Below, one piece after another: positions 44,834-56,944 of a stretch of 64,000 bases of DNA (positions are counted from its first letter, which is position 1; the number at the start of each line of letters is the position of its first letter). The position numbers and the translations under genes were made by a program. This DNA comes from Hymenopellis radicata (taxonomy: Eukaryota; Basidiomycota; Agaricomycetes; Agaricales; Physalacriaceae). The stretch lies in contig JADNRX010000224.1 in NCBI GenBank assembly GCA_015501595.1, positions 25,706 to 89,705 of the forward strand. The letters are read 5' to 3'. Under the pieces are notes generated by a model. It was not told where the DNA came from, made no database searches, and was given only the letters and a program-made list of their open reading frames with translations.

Positions 44834-46314
44834 CTAGTGCCGAGCGCAACCCATCTTGGTGGCGGGAAGACCAAGTTCCACTTCCTCAATCAACTCCAAG
44901 ACATCGCTAGCACACCCAAAGGACAGCGAAAAGCCAGCGCCGCCTTGGCCGTAAGAGTGGACTATACGGCTCATAGCCCCGTCTGGCCGTAAGCGCAGCT
45001 CGCGTTCAACGCGTACATTGGATCCGCGGAAGGGACGGAGACCTTGCACTAGGGGTGCATCTGGGTCGTATTCGGCGCGCTCTAATCCGGGAACAAAGTT
45101 GTTGCAGCGCTCGCGCATACGTAGAATTTCGGGGCTGTCCAAGGTGAGGTCGAGCTCGTATTTGTGGGGTTGAGCCAAGCCTGAGGAGGAGGGAATTAGC
45201 CTCAGTGTCCCTAGTACTGAATATATGACTTACCACCAAGGATGAGCGTGTTGTCGTTCCGTGGTACAATGAAGACAATATCCTCATCTTCACCGCGAGT
45301 GTCATCATGTGTTACAGCAAGTGCCTCGGTGACTTTAGGGAACATCTTCCCGTCATTGATGACGCGGATGAGGGCTCCACGAAGGGGGTAAACGGACGCA
45401 TCTCCAGCAAGCTCAAGACCGGCGAGTCCTGTAGCGTTGACAATGGCATCTGCGCCGTATTCGGCGAGGAGTTCTTCCTCCTGGTCGAGAAGGTCGCCGT
45501 TGATTCGGCGGGTCTCCATCACGGCGCCCTTACACACAAGGACAAAGCGAAGCCAGTTCATGTACGCGTCAGTATCGATGACGGGCGCGAGATGCTGGTA
45601 CGCGTCGACAACGCCAGCCTTTTGGTTGACTTCATGTTCTTTAACGATGTTGGCATCGCGACGAATGCCTTTGATCTGAAAAACATTATTAGCCTCGGTA
45701 TAAGCCAAAGGGGAACGAAACTCACATCTTTCTGAGCACAGATTTCCTCAAACTTGTCGAGTTGTCCACGGTCGGGCATATTCTCCATCTTTTGGTCGAA
45801 GAAGAAGTTGGCCATGCGCATCTGAACCCCATGGTCCAAGTAGTCGCTTCGGGGCATTGTTTCCTGAAGCCTGTCGAAGACCCGATAGGCGGTCATACAC
45901 CACCGCTTCGAGTTGTGCAGAGAGATGACCTGTAATGCAAGGTAAGATGGGGATCAGCACAATGAAGACGATGCTTACATCGGTGTGTTTTCCACACACA
46001 GCAGGTGGAAATTCCCAGAGAGCACCAGCGATTTGAGAAGTGATACGGTTCTTGGGATCAGCCCAGCGCTCGGCAATTATGGTAACGTCGTATCCAGCAT
46101 CGAGTAGTGCCCAGGCGGTCTGAAGGGTTTATTAGAATGGTTCTCAAGAAGTAGTTTGTTGAAGACCTACAGTGAAACCGGTGACACCACCACCGACAAT
46201 CAAGACGCGCTTCTTAGGCACATTGAGATTGAGTGGAGTAGCTTGTCCGTGGTTGAGAACGAGCTCGTCGCCGATGCGAGTCAAGAAGAAGTCGGGAGCG
46301 GAGGCGATAGACAT
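44834..46314 (-). CDS. D-amino-acid oxidase, copy C
   Basis: FAD enzyme that oxidatively deaminates D-amino acids, usually peroxisomal. Exons 46314-46171, 46119-45979, 45929-45726, 45675-45234 and 45180-44834; 425 residues, longer than the usual 340-370. The dinucleotide-binding VGGGVTGFT is near residue 40, DPKNRITSQIAGALWEFPPA follows, a QGLRPFRG segment carries the expected substrate-binding Arg, and the DAO signature SYGQGGAGFSLSFG is near the end. It ends MGCARH, so no SKL-type peroxisomal signal is visible. A TATATAAG element precedes the ATG by about 70 bases. Near-identical to copy D, with the same intron positions. Confidence 0.92.
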
Positions 46315-46385
46315 GTTGTTTTGAAGATGAAGCTGAGCCTAAGTGTTGACTGCTGGTGATGCTCCATCGTCCCGCTCACGTCCAT

Positions 46386-46393
46386 CTTATATA
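46386..46393 (-). promoter_or_regulatory. TATA box of D-amino-acid oxidase copy C
   Basis: TATATAAG on the minus strand about 70 bases upstream of the ATG at 46314. Confidence 0.5.
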
Positions 46394-46501
46394 TCAGTCC
46401 CAGCTGCATGTCCGAGCATTCAACACAAGTCGTGCTGCATCCTCCGCGGTACCCTGACAACTACAAGCTGCAGTCGACCTCTTGATCATCATGAGTGACG
46501 A

Positions 46502-47011
46502 CAAGAGGTGTGCCCGATTCAGATCTCTGATATCATTCCCACGACACCTACCCCCCCGTTTTAGGAAACGGCCTGGACCAAGTCTGTCGGCATCGTGATG
46601 CGGCCATCAGTGGGTCCTGCGTCGCCCTCTCAAGTTCTGCAGCGCGACCACAACCTTCGCACGTTTACTTGGACTAGATATGACTCGATATCTTTCTCAC
46701 ATGTCATAGCTGAACAGCAACATGCTGAAATTGAAGAATATGCCTTACAAAATTGCAACATCCAGTAGCTACAGGCCCTTGACCTATTTCCTCACGAGTT
46801 GTCCTCTGACCTGGCTTACCAGACACAACCTTCGGTGTGTGATGATGCTGAGTGACTGAGCTTGCCTGAGGCTGAACGAGTTGGCAGGAGAGTTTTGCAA
46901 TTGGAGAGGCTATGAGAACAGCGTGAGAATACGGCAGGGGACGGCAGGTGATCGACTCCCTGCTCGCGTGGCCGCATCAGTATCAGAGATCTGAATCGGG
47001 CACGCCTCTTG
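46502..47011. mobile_element. hAT-like MITE, 510 bp
   Basis: Terminal inverted repeats of about 31 bases, starting CAAGAGGTGTGCCCGATTCA, with one mismatch. The 8-base duplication AGTGACGA lies directly outside both ends (46494-46501 and 47012-47019). The CA-start, GGTGTGCCC ends and 8-base duplication are typical of hAT elements. No coding capacity inside. It sits upstream of oxidase copy C. Confidence 0.9.
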
Positions 47012-47019
47012 AGTGACGA

Positions 47020-48755
47020 GAGCGCGGACCAGCAAGGTAACCCGGGTGAAGGTTAGTGATAATCCGCCTCGGATCGGCCTCTGTCTGTCGAGTCCTTGTT
47101 CGGGATGAGATTAATGCGATTATAAGAGGGCGAATGTCCTCATACCTTTATCAGAGAAGGCCCTTTGGACCTTCGTCGCGTTCTGCATCTGTAGGTACGC
47201 ATTAGACGGTATGAAAGCAAGAAAGAGAATGCCTCGCGCCGGACATATTCTGGCAGGGCAATATCCGCACCTGACTAGTAGACCCTACCGAGGACACTCG
47301 TGATTTTCAGGACAGGCAACGGGATGCCAAATCCACCAAGTTGAAGCCTTACCTTCCGAGTATATGAGCAAGAGTTCCTCGGGGCACTTGCACTGTATCA
47401 TGTTCGGATGCAAGAGTCAAAATCCCGACGTTCCTTCCACCAAAAAAGCAGGCGCTGCAGCGTGAGTAGCGGTCCTGTGGATTCGCGCTTTGCCCAACTG
47501 TTGAGCGAGAGCGAGTCTACAACTCTTGGTGCACCGGCGTCGGGCTGCTGGCAACATGCAGGCCCCGATATCCAGAGATAGTGGTACATCTGCGATAGTT
47601 GAGGTAACCGCTGCGCCAGGTAAGGTGTAGGGAAGAAGTCAAAATCTAGATGTGCTGATGACCGGTAGCAATATTCGGGAATGAGATCTCCATGAACGAT
47701 TCATACTCGTCGTAGATTCGATCGCCTCGGAATGTGAGCTCAGACAGGGATCAACACCTCCCGAAGCGTCGCGTCGCGTGTGATACGATCTCCTGCGCGA
47801 GAATACCTACGGATTGTTAAACATGGAGGACGCATCAGAGAAAATGGCTTACATTTCTCTTTACGCCGATTTCCAATATGGCATCATCCGCACCGGAAGA
47901 CGAAAGAAAGCGTAGAAGCGAGTTGGGGAATAGAGCCGCGAGATGGTAGATAATTGGAGTGAAATTGAGCGTATTTTTAGGCCGAGTCGTACTGCGAATC
48001 ATTAGAGGCAGATGATATAGAAGCAGAAGTACACACTTGGGAATAAAGTCGCAGGAGGAGTCGGAGTTTTGAGTTGAAAGCACTGAGGGCCGAAACGCGA
48101 GGTGAAATGGCGAAAATAAATCCACAAAGGATAACACCGACGATACACTTTGTAGGACACGTCGCCGTAGACCCGTCCTGCACCATGACGCCTTACTTCG
48201 CAGCTCAGCCAGATACAGTCGCGACATATTCTGTGTAGAAAAATGAATTGAGATAGCTGGCTAAAGAAAACAGAAAAGTTGCGCACCTTGTTCTCTCCTC
48301 GCTGGTCATTGAATTGGAGGATTTAGCAGCTTTGATTTATGTGGCAGATATGGGACAGATATACACGACGTGTTGGAAGACACCAAGAGCCGCCTTTTGT
48401 AGCAGCGGCACCAGCCAAATCGCAATTCCGAGCGTTCAGATAGGGGGGCGAGCAAAACCCGCGCCGGTTGACTAAGTCATTCCTGAGCAGAGCGACTGCT
48501 GCCTTTTGGTGGTAATGAGGATTGGAAACAAGCAGTTTTTCCGCTCGGGCCGAGCGCTCGGAGTCGGGATTTCTTCCGAAGTGCTCACGTGACTGACAGT
48601 CCGCACGACTCGAGATCCAAGACGAGGAAGAAACCATAAAAAAACCGTTGAGATAGAGGCATATAGTGGGACTAAAGGGCACTTTGTACATATATTTTTC
48701 AGCCATCATTCTAAACAAGATCATTGTACCTAGCTTCGTCAGGACGCCACAGCTC
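47020..48755. other. Spacer, no recognised gene
   Basis: Short open frames only. A few possible exon-like stretches on the minus strand (47835-48227) lack motifs. Confidence 0.45.
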
Positions 48756-49879
48756 TCAACTGACTGACACCTTTACCGACTCCAGGTTTGGGAGCCGAGT
48801 CAGTCCTTCGCCTATGTCCCGGAAGGTTTTGTGCTCGCAAGAACACGTCGAATACTGAGGACATGCTAGCTCGAGCATCAACTGATCCAAATGAAGCGCT
48901 GGCACAGCTGCTGCTAGCTTTAGATTGTCAATCCACCAGGCCAACCACGGTGAGTTGAGGCTAGGAAGGACTATCCGAAGTTGCCGGAGCCGGTGCAGCG
49001 GAAAGAAAGGCATCTCTGCCTTCAGTCGTTCTTTGTGCTATTCCATCAATGAGTTAGTTGCCACTCAGGAATACAATGATACTAAAGCTCACTAGATTTA
49101 TGCCCAATATCGCCAACGGGACTTCGAAGGGTCAGGGAGGTGAGCTCGGGGAGCCGATCAATGAGCCTTGAGATGGCTGGGAGTTCGCTAGGGAAGTAGC
49201 TCTCCATCGTGAGAGTACGGAGACACGCCAGCCACCCATCGGCCGCGTTGCCTAACAACGACACGCCCAACGGAGACGAAAGAAGCCCTGCTGTAATAGA
49301 CAACTCGGTAATACGAGGTATCTGAAAGTCCAGTGGAGAGCCTGCACTCATCGCGTGGACCTCGAGCAGTCGAAGAGATATGACAGAGGGAAAGTACGAA
49401 AAGGATTTTGAACAAGGAATGGGAGGACTCCAGAAAAACTGTGTTTAAAGTCAATTTCCTAACATTGGGGATGTGATGATGGGGAGAAGGCTGCTAGGCC
49501 CGTGAAGGCGTCCAATCTGACCATCTGCATCAACTCGAGGTCATCGAGATTGATCAGGAGCGAAACACTTGACCAAGCGATTGGTCTTCGTGAACGTATA
49601 GCCGCTTCCGAGCGTTACTTGCACTAGGAAATTCCCCAGCTACCATCCGGAGCCGGCGCACGTATGGTAGGATATGGGGTGACGTCTGGAGGAGTGGTAG
49701 ACAGCTGGACGGGGGCTTTGTCGTTGGCGACAATGCAGTTCCCGAAACAGGTGCATTTGCGAACGATGGCGGAAGCACTGCGCTGTACTTGCCAGCGCTA
49801 TGAGAGCCGAGGGATCGTTGTGGAGCCAGTCGACTATCTCATCGAGGAGTTCTTGGGGGAATTCGGAAGTGTTGTTCAT
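48756..49879 (-). CDS. F-box/LRR-like protein
   Basis: The N-terminus is a clear agaric F-box: FPQELLDEIVDWLHNDPSAL then IALASTAQCFRHRSQMHLF. Further on, another frame continues the usual pattern (LLQTSPHILPYVRRLRMV), so one base is missing or extra near 49720-49735. Later exons car leucine-rich segments (ITELSITAGLLSSPL, LPELTSLTLRSP, LDQLMLELACP) ending at 48756. Introns lie near 49550-49455 and 49080-49015 but their borders are not certain. Predicted substrate adaptor of an SCF ubiquitin ligase. Unrelated in sequence to the A-D family. Confidence 0.65.
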
Positions 49880-50893
49880 GGAGGGCGAGTTGAAGAGATG
49901 AGCTGCAAAGAGGAAGCTTTAAAAGCGGTTCAAGATCGTGAGAGCTCCTGAAGAGGCCTAGCAGTTCCTGCAAGACAGCTGCAGTATCCATGGATCGTAT
50001 AACGTCCAAGGAGCCGCGCCACAGAATTGAACTGCCCAATCTCTCCAACTTCAGAGAAGAGGAATTTGAACTTGAACATAATTCCGAGGCAGATCTGAGC
50101 AGTCGAGAAGCGCGAGGAGGTGCAGGGATGCATTCATCGCTTAACGCCATGGAAGGGACACGATTGCCGACGGGTTTAAACACCGGTATCACCGTGTTCA
50201 ACTTGACCTCCGACATGCATGATGCATCATATGTTTTCGGGATTCCTGTTCGGAGCGTGTATCTTCGACGATTGCCGTGGACTTGAGAGACTTGTGCCTT
50301 CAGAGTATTTCTCTCCGATGATATCGCTATGACCGTACAAAGTCGGACCAGCAGCGGTGAAATGGTGCTTTTACTGTCATTCCGTGGTCGTACTGATATT
50401 CCCTGACTTTTAGTTGTTATATCCATGCATTATCGCATCTCTGAACTTGACTCAGACGTTCGGACGTGATTATATGCTCGGGCGTGTCTCCACCGTGACT
50501 GTCTTCTCTGGTCCTCGGTAAGATCTGGAAATAGTCGGTTCCAGATTGCACACTCAGATTCAACCCAGCTCGCACTCCGGCAACTTAACAAAACTCGACT
50601 GCCCAAATACCTACTCTTAAAGCTCAGGACTACTGGCCATATATACAATGTCGGCGTCGATGAATACATCTGTGAGGGTTCTCATTTCTTGAATGTCGCA
50701 GCAGACCAATTCAACTAGTACGAATAATCCTCAAATGCTCCGAGGTCATTCACATCCTCCTCATCACCCGGGGCCTATGCTTTCTCCGCGCAGAACCCTG
50801 CAAGTCCACAACAACCAGCGAGACGTCAGGGTGCCGCGGATGGCACAACTTGTGCTTGTCCGAGCTCTTTCAAAGTCGCGGACGTGGTATTGG

Positions 50894-50900
50894 TATATAA
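50894..50900 (+). promoter_or_regulatory. TATA box of D-amino-acid oxidase copy D
   Basis: TATATAA 73-79 bases before the ATG at 50973, as in copy C. Confidence 0.5.
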
Positions 50901-50972
50901 CCTGGATGTGTCCAGGACGATGGAACATCATCAGCAGTCCACACTCAGACTCAGCTTCATTTCGAAATCACC

Positions 50973-52449
50973 ATGTCTATCGCCTCTGCTCCCAACTTCT
51001 TCTTGACTCGCGTCGGCGACGAACTTGTCCTCAACGACAGACAACCTACTCAGCCCAACCTCGACGTGCCTAAGAAGCGCATTCTTGTTGTCGGTGGCGG
51101 TGTCACTGGTTTCACTGTAGGTGTTACACCTACTTTCGAAATTCGTGTGCTAATAAGGCCTCCAGACCGCCTGGGCACTACTCGATGCCGGATACGACGT
51201 TACCATAATTGCCGAGCGCTGGGCTGATCCCAAGAACCGCATCACGTCTCAAATCGCTGGTGCTCTCTGGGAATTCCCACCTGCTGTCTGTGGAAAGCAC
51301 ACCGATGTAAGTATCTTCGTCCTTGGGCTGATCGCCGTCTTACCCTGATAACAGGTCATCTCTCTGCACAACTCGAAGCGGTGGTGCATGACAGCCTACC
51401 GCGTCTTCGACAAGCTTCAAGAGGCGATGCCCCGCAGCGACTACTTCGACCACGGTGTTCAGATGCGGATGGCCAACTTCTTCTTTGACCAGAAGATGGA
51501 GAACATGCCTGACCGTGGGCAACTTGACAAGTTTGAAGAGATCATGGCTGAAAAAGACGTGAGTTTTCCTCCTTCGACCTGATACCGAAACTAATAATGT
51601 TTTCAGATCAAAGGTGTTCGGCGCGATGCCAGTATCGTCCTTGAGCACGAAGTTAACCAGAAGGCCGGCGTTGTCGACGCGTATCAGCATCTCGCACCGG
51701 TTATTGATACCGACGCATACATGAACTGGCTGCGCTTCGTCCTGGTCTGCAAAGGTGCTGTGATGGAGACTCGCCGAATCAACGGCGATCTTCTCGACCA
51801 AGAGGAAGAACTCCTCGCCGAGTGCGGCGCAGACGCCATCGTGAACGCGACGGGACTCGCTGGTCTTGAGCTCGCTGGAGATGAATCCGTCTACCCACTT
51901 CGCGGAGCTCTCATCCGAGTCGTCAACGACGGGAAGATGTTCCCCAAAGTCACCGAGGCGCTCGCTGTAACACACGATGACACGCGCGGCGAAGATGAGG
52001 ACATTGTTTTTATTGTTCCCCGGAACGACAATACGCTCATCCTTGGTGGTAAGTCATATATCTTATTATTAGGGACACTGATGCTAATTCTCTCCTCCTC
52101 AGGCTTGGCGCAACCCCACAAATACGAGCTCGACTTGACCTTGGACAGCCCCGAAATTGTTCGCATGCGCGAGCGCTGCAATAACTTTGTTCCCGGGTTG
52201 GAGCGCGCCGAATATGACCCAGATGCACCCCTCGTGCAAGGTCTCCGTCCCTTCCGCGGATCCAATGTACGCGTTGAACGTGAGCTGCGCTCCAGACCAG
52301 ACGGATCCATGAGTCGGATTGTCCACTCTTATGGACAGGGCGGCGCAGGCTTTTCGCTCTCCTTTGGGTGTGCTAGCGATGTCTTGGAGTTGATTGAGGA
52401 AGTGGAGTCGGGCCTTCGGGCCAGCAAGATGGGTTGTGCTCGTCACTAG
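50973..52449 (+). CDS. D-amino-acid oxidase, copy D
   Basis: Exons 50973-51116, 51166-51306, 51355-51558, 51607-52048 and 52103-52449; 425 residues, with exon lengths identical to copy C (144, 141, 204, 442, 347). FAD-binding VGGGVTGFT, substrate-side QGLRPFRG and signature SYGQGGAGFSLSFG are all present. Differences from copy C are scattered substitutions, mostly mild. It also ends MGCARH without a classical peroxisomal tripeptide. Both copies being open while A and B are wrecked suggests the enzyme is kept by selection, or that C and D are a recent inverted duplication. Confidence 0.93.
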
Positions 52450-52909
52450 CAGCGTGCTTTGTAAAGTCGTTGATTGCAGTCACTTAAGTTATTACCTATT
52501 TATGTCTTGCAATTTTATGTCTCCTTCATTCCACATTGACAAGCCAGCTCTGCGGAAAATGACTGCCCTTCGCAATGATGGCAGTCGGCTCGTTTGATGA
52601 GGTTCAGCGTACTCGGACGTATCTTACGAGGTCTTCTTGTCTCTCATGCTGTCCTAGAAGCGCGCTTAACGCGTCAGAAACGCGTCCAATGCAACATACG
52701 AACGGCAATGGCGATGCCGAGCTGTCAGTGACGGATCGGTGCTTAAGTAACGTTGAGACCTTCTTCCTCTTGCACTCATAGTCATACCACGACCAGACCA
52801 CGACCTACCAAGGAGCGCCTAGTTCATACAAACGCAAGGATATTCCTCGTCTCGGGCTCCGTTCTTCTAGTCGTCTTTTCTGGAAGACTTCCGCATTAAT
52901 AATTCAATC

Positions 52910-54446
52910 ATGGTGCGCGTTCGGTCGTCTCGATTCATTCCTTTTTTATAACGCCGAGAACAGACTCAGCCTGGCATTCCTCTCGAAATCAAAACTCTCA
53001 TTATCCGGGAGCTATCACCATACGGCAACCCTCGCTATACCCTGTGTCCGGAGACGAAAAAGCGGCATACTTTCGTGACCTCTGCGCAGTCTGCTTGGTC
53101 TGGCCAAATACAATTGCCATCATCCGCAAAATCCTATTCGAAGAGATTTCCATTCGTCCAAACTGATCACCATATAGACGCGTCGCTGCGCAACCTTTGC
53201 CAGGCCCTAGAAAATGATCCCGGTCTTTCCACGTTCGTCAAGACACTTGAATTCTCTCATCGAAATCCCAACGGCTTGTCGCGCAAAATTCTCCCTTCAT
53301 TCCCACTGCCAGCCGTTCCCTCTTTCTCTCGTTCTTATCCTTCATTCCCAAAATGCACAACCTCATATTTCTTCGCCTCGACCACATGGATTTCCACGAT
53401 GAGACTTCCATCGCGTTCAACGACTTTCGCATCCTGAGGGAATCCTCGGTTACGCACCTCGCCCTGTGCAACAGCACCTTCTCCATTCCAGCATTTAACG
53501 CGTTCCTCGGTTACTGGCGGGGTAGGGAGCTTGACCTCTCCGTTGACGGTATATCCTCATTCCGCATACCACCTACACGTCGGATCAGATGTTGCTTGAA
53601 ATCGATGAAGATGCATGGAACTGGGACGAGAGGAATACCTGGACGGAATGGGAGGTTGAGAAGCCCCGCACGCAATCCTTTGCATATGCTACAACTCTCC
53701 AGCTGAAACTCTCCAATTCCCTTGAGTGCGGAATGCTGATGCTCATGGACTTTTTAGCGAGTTATGAGTGGTCGCCGTTGGACTGTGTATACGATTTGGT
53801 GATATTCTCGGACGATGCGATAACCGCCACAACTGTGAAGCGGATCAACGATCTTATCCGGCGATACGAACCAGTCTCTTATCTGAGATTGAATTTCTTC
53901 TCAAATGAGTGTATGTGGCGTGCTTTATTTATGATTCCCTCTATCCCTGACATACCTTCTTCAAGTTGAAGACGCAATTGGTACACCGCTGTACTCGGCG
54001 GCCTCGAAAGGCGGCGATGGGTTTCAGCATTCGTAAAGACTTCACCCTATTCGAACGCGACGAAGATCAGTTCAAATGGTATGTTGAAAGCTTGACCGCC
54101 GTTCTGCCCAATTCGAACCTCCGAGAGTTCACTTTGGAACTTCATGTACGTGTTCCCCTGAAAGTCAGGGACTTGGGATCGCAAGGTGTTTGGGGGAGAC
54201 TGGATTCAGCCTTGTCTGGCGACAACTTAGAGCTCGAAACCCTCATCATCGATGTGTATCTCAAGCCTTCCCGAATCATGCCAAGACGCCCGGACTGGCT
54301 CAGTTGCAGACATGGTTGATGGAGATTTGTTTTCCGGAGGTTACCGCGAAATACTTCAGATGCAATAAGGAGGAACGGAAGGAAGGGAGATGAGCGAGCT
54401 GAGGCTCTGGATCGGAGATGAGCTGTTCGACGCAAAGAAACACTGA
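52910..54446 (+). pseudogene. F-box-like family copy D (frameshifted)
   Basis: The ATG abutting an intron and the following PGIPLEIKTLIIRELSPYGN match copy A. Then a missing C near 53040, an altered stretch with a stop near 53166, and indels near 53285, 53555 and 53985 break the frame. The protein words around them remain readable (DHMDFHDETSIAFNDFRIL, WNWDERNTWTEWEVEKP). Clearly homologous to A and C but not translatable as read. Confidence 0.8.
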
Positions 54447-54929
54447 TTAGGAATACAGTATTGTAGAGCATACGAAACCTTCTGTTACTCACGCTAACTC
54501 GCTATAAAAGGTACAAGTTCGCTATCAAATTGAATAATCGGTGACATTACGCTGCCTTTTCCTTCACAAGGGCGTGCTCTCACACTCTTCACCATATGAT
54601 CTCTGAAAGTCGTGTCCTCCTCGCTATCAAACATACGTGTCAGATTGTTCATCAAATACATGCTGGAGACCCACCCCGTCTCATACAACTCTATATCCAA
54701 GAGGTACAGTTCGCACCACACTGTGCCACTGTGAGCTCAACAGGTAATACAGAGGGAATAGTATGCTCACTTCATCCCAAGCAACTTCTCGGCCCTCTAC
54801 TAGAAAACACGACGAGATACTTGTTCAACCCAGCGAATCCGATCCCATCCATCGCTCGGGTTTGAATGCAAGGGGATCTGGAAAGAGGGCGCGCGCTCGG
54901 AGTACGAATTGATGAGAGGCACCGACGAC

Positions 54930-55210
54930 AGTCTACAAGTTCTTAAACATCAGTATACAGGAATGGTCCTGGCGATTCCACGTACACCAGCAGGACCAGC
55001 AAACCCATTGATAATAGTCGGCGAAGTCGCGATGCGCGGAAGGGCATGACGCCTATGCTCAGGCGACGAGGGTCTAAGTTGATCACACCAGTCTGAAAAA
55101 ACGTCAAGAGTTGGTGATATGTATGCACAAAGGCATTGACACCTACAAGGTAAGGTAATTTCTCCACCATCTGGAACGAAAACGGAGTGACCGGCAGAGG
55201 AGCACCACAC
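54930..55210 (-). pseudogene. Cytochrome P450 relic, antisense, downstream of F-box copy D
   Basis: TPFSFQMVEKLPYLVGVNAF, then RRLSIGVMPFRASRL and LLVLLVYVESPGP on the minus strand. Same P450 part as in the other relics. It is joined in frame to reverse-transcriptase-like sequence upstream of it. Confidence 0.7.
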
Positions 55211-56120
55211 TTTGAACGTGGGAGCTCGTACTGCTTGTACACCTCGAAGATCAGTCTGGTTACTAATGGCAGGCATTTGTCCTGGAAGATCATTGCTTTG
55301 AGCACTTCGATGGCATCATGATCTCCGGAGAGTCCTGGCATCAGACCTAACGCTGGCAGTTCGACAGCGATTTTGCGGAGTAGTCCCTCTCTGAGTGTGA
55401 TTAAGTCTTCGTCAGCCTTGCAAACAAGAATAGCGTGCTCGGGCGTCTCCACTTCAGATCCGCATAGTCTGCACCACCATTCGCTATGTGGCACGAACGG
55501 GTGGTACCTATCTGCGCGCCGCAATTGTTCCAGCGCGAACGGATGGGTCTGACAGGAGCAATCGAATGAGAGCCTTTCTATGTTTAGAGACTGAGAGGCG
55601 CAAGGAATGTCGTACAAAGATGACTCGATAGGCCGGTTTATCAGGTGGTGGTAGAGGTTCAAGGCGATTCCACAGCAAGTATGTCTTGTAAGACGTGTCG
55701 ATTGCTGTCTGAAGCCATGACTTTGCGATGTGATTCACTGTTTTCATCATCGCATCCACCTGAGGAACTGTGCATGTCCGAACATTAGTGGGAATCTCTA
55801 AGGTTGCAGGAAAATCCATCCCCAGCGGCCGTGGTAGACACTTCAGAGCCTTCTGAAGCCTTGATAACCAATTGCTGTCCCTTCAAATAGAGTACCGCAC
55901 ATAAGTCCAACGTTTCACAGGCAAGTTCCGAGTTAGGGCTATCGAGCAGTTCTTTCAAGTACCGCAGCGCCATAGACATATGTCGAAATGGGAGAGGAAG
56001 AAGTCCGAGCTCAGTAAACAACGGGGCAAGCATTAACACCAAGTAAGCACCTGCAGGTGCTATCATCACGGTCATCATCTGACAGTAATTTAACACGACA
56101 CTGTATTCACAACAATAAGC
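55211..56120 (-). pseudogene. Non-LTR-type reverse-transcriptase element, C-terminal part
   Basis: From 5' to 3' on the minus strand: LFTELGLLPLPFRHMSMALR (a conserved stretch after the polymerase in agaric elements), then HSLRLSVSKHRKALIRLLLS, then a Cys-His knuckle CRLCGSEVETPEHAILVC. Several frame breaks. No polymerase YxDD region is present, so this is a 3' fragment. Confidence 0.6.
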
Positions 56121-56760
56121 CCACTCTTGATGTTGGGGCCATGAGGAGTTGAGCAAGCATGGTGTGTATTTATGTCTGGGTGATACGGGGATGACGGTAA
56201 TAACATCGATGTAGAGATGAAAGAGGGCGGAGACCGGCCCGGTGTGGCTAATTGTGCAGTTGGCAGACATGGCCGGGGAAAATGCCCAGGTCCGAAAGCA
56301 GTAGCGGGACACAGCGGGCGGGACATCATCGCAGAGAGTCCGCAATATCGGGCCCAGCAGGTAGGAAGATGAAGAAGCACCGGAATGAGCACTGCTGGCG
56401 TCGACCGAAACAGGATCTGTCGGAATGGTGCAAGCGCGCCTGACAGCACATATAGGGTGGGTGTGGCTTTACGCTTGTCGCAGGCGTGCCGTCGTCCATC
56501 AAGCGGCTTTTGCGGGGCGTAAGTTGACGGGCAGTCGGTCCATTCCACGCGACGAGACGTCGTCGAAGAGAGTCCGGAATGTCGGGGAGGGCCTAGACCG
56601 AGTGACGTGGCCGTGCTGACGTGGTCTCGGAGATGGGAGCCGGAGGATTTTTTAGCGCCAAAGAGAGGGAGCGCGCGTCGGCTCACAAGCAATGCCAGGA
56701 CCGGGGGGGGCGGGACGGTGCGGTGGAGGTGGGCCACGGAGTAGGACGTGTCGTCTGTGC
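56121..56760. other. Spacer
   Basis: One long minus-strand frame (over 200 codons) runs here but is low in motif content and rich in Pro, Ser and Arg; I treat it as chance. Nothing else seen. Confidence 0.4.
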
Positions 56761-56855
56761 TTGATGGTGCTCGCAAGGAGACTCTTTTATTGTGTGATGG
56801 TGCTCGCAAGGAGGCTCTTTATGCTTGATGGTGCTCGGAACGAGGCTCTTTTTTT
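56761..56855. repeat. Short tandem repeat, three units
   Basis: Three imperfect copies of a 30-37 base unit containing TGATGGTGCTCGCAAGGAGG followed by a CTCTTT tract. Confidence 0.8.
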
Positions 56856-56944
56856 TGTGTGCTACGAGAGTTGGCTCGCAGGCTTTTAGTTGCCTCTAGG
56901 AGTCGTAGAGGGCTTTTTCCGGGCAATGGCGAGCGATTTGAGGC

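Larger units (their letters stand above)
41080..46400 (-). repeat. Duplicated unit C (inverted relative to D)
   Basis: Reading the minus strand: oxidase (46314-44834), spacer, F-box-like gene (44382-42862), then P450 relics on the opposite strand. The order equals unit D. Both the oxidase and the F-box-like gene are intact here. It differs from D by a BCS1-like scrap between two P450 pieces. Confidence 0.85.
50290..55210 (+). repeat. Duplicated unit D
   Basis: Oxidase upstream region, intact oxidase, shared spacer (52450-52570), frameshifted F-box-like copy and antisense P450 relic. This is the fullest form of the unit and is inverted relative to unit C, with about 4 kb between them. Confidence 0.85.

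Noticed and set aside
56090..56809. 239-codon minus-strand open frame as a gene
   Set aside because: No motif, biased composition and no splice or homology support; it crosses into the reverse-transcriptase fragment in a different frame.
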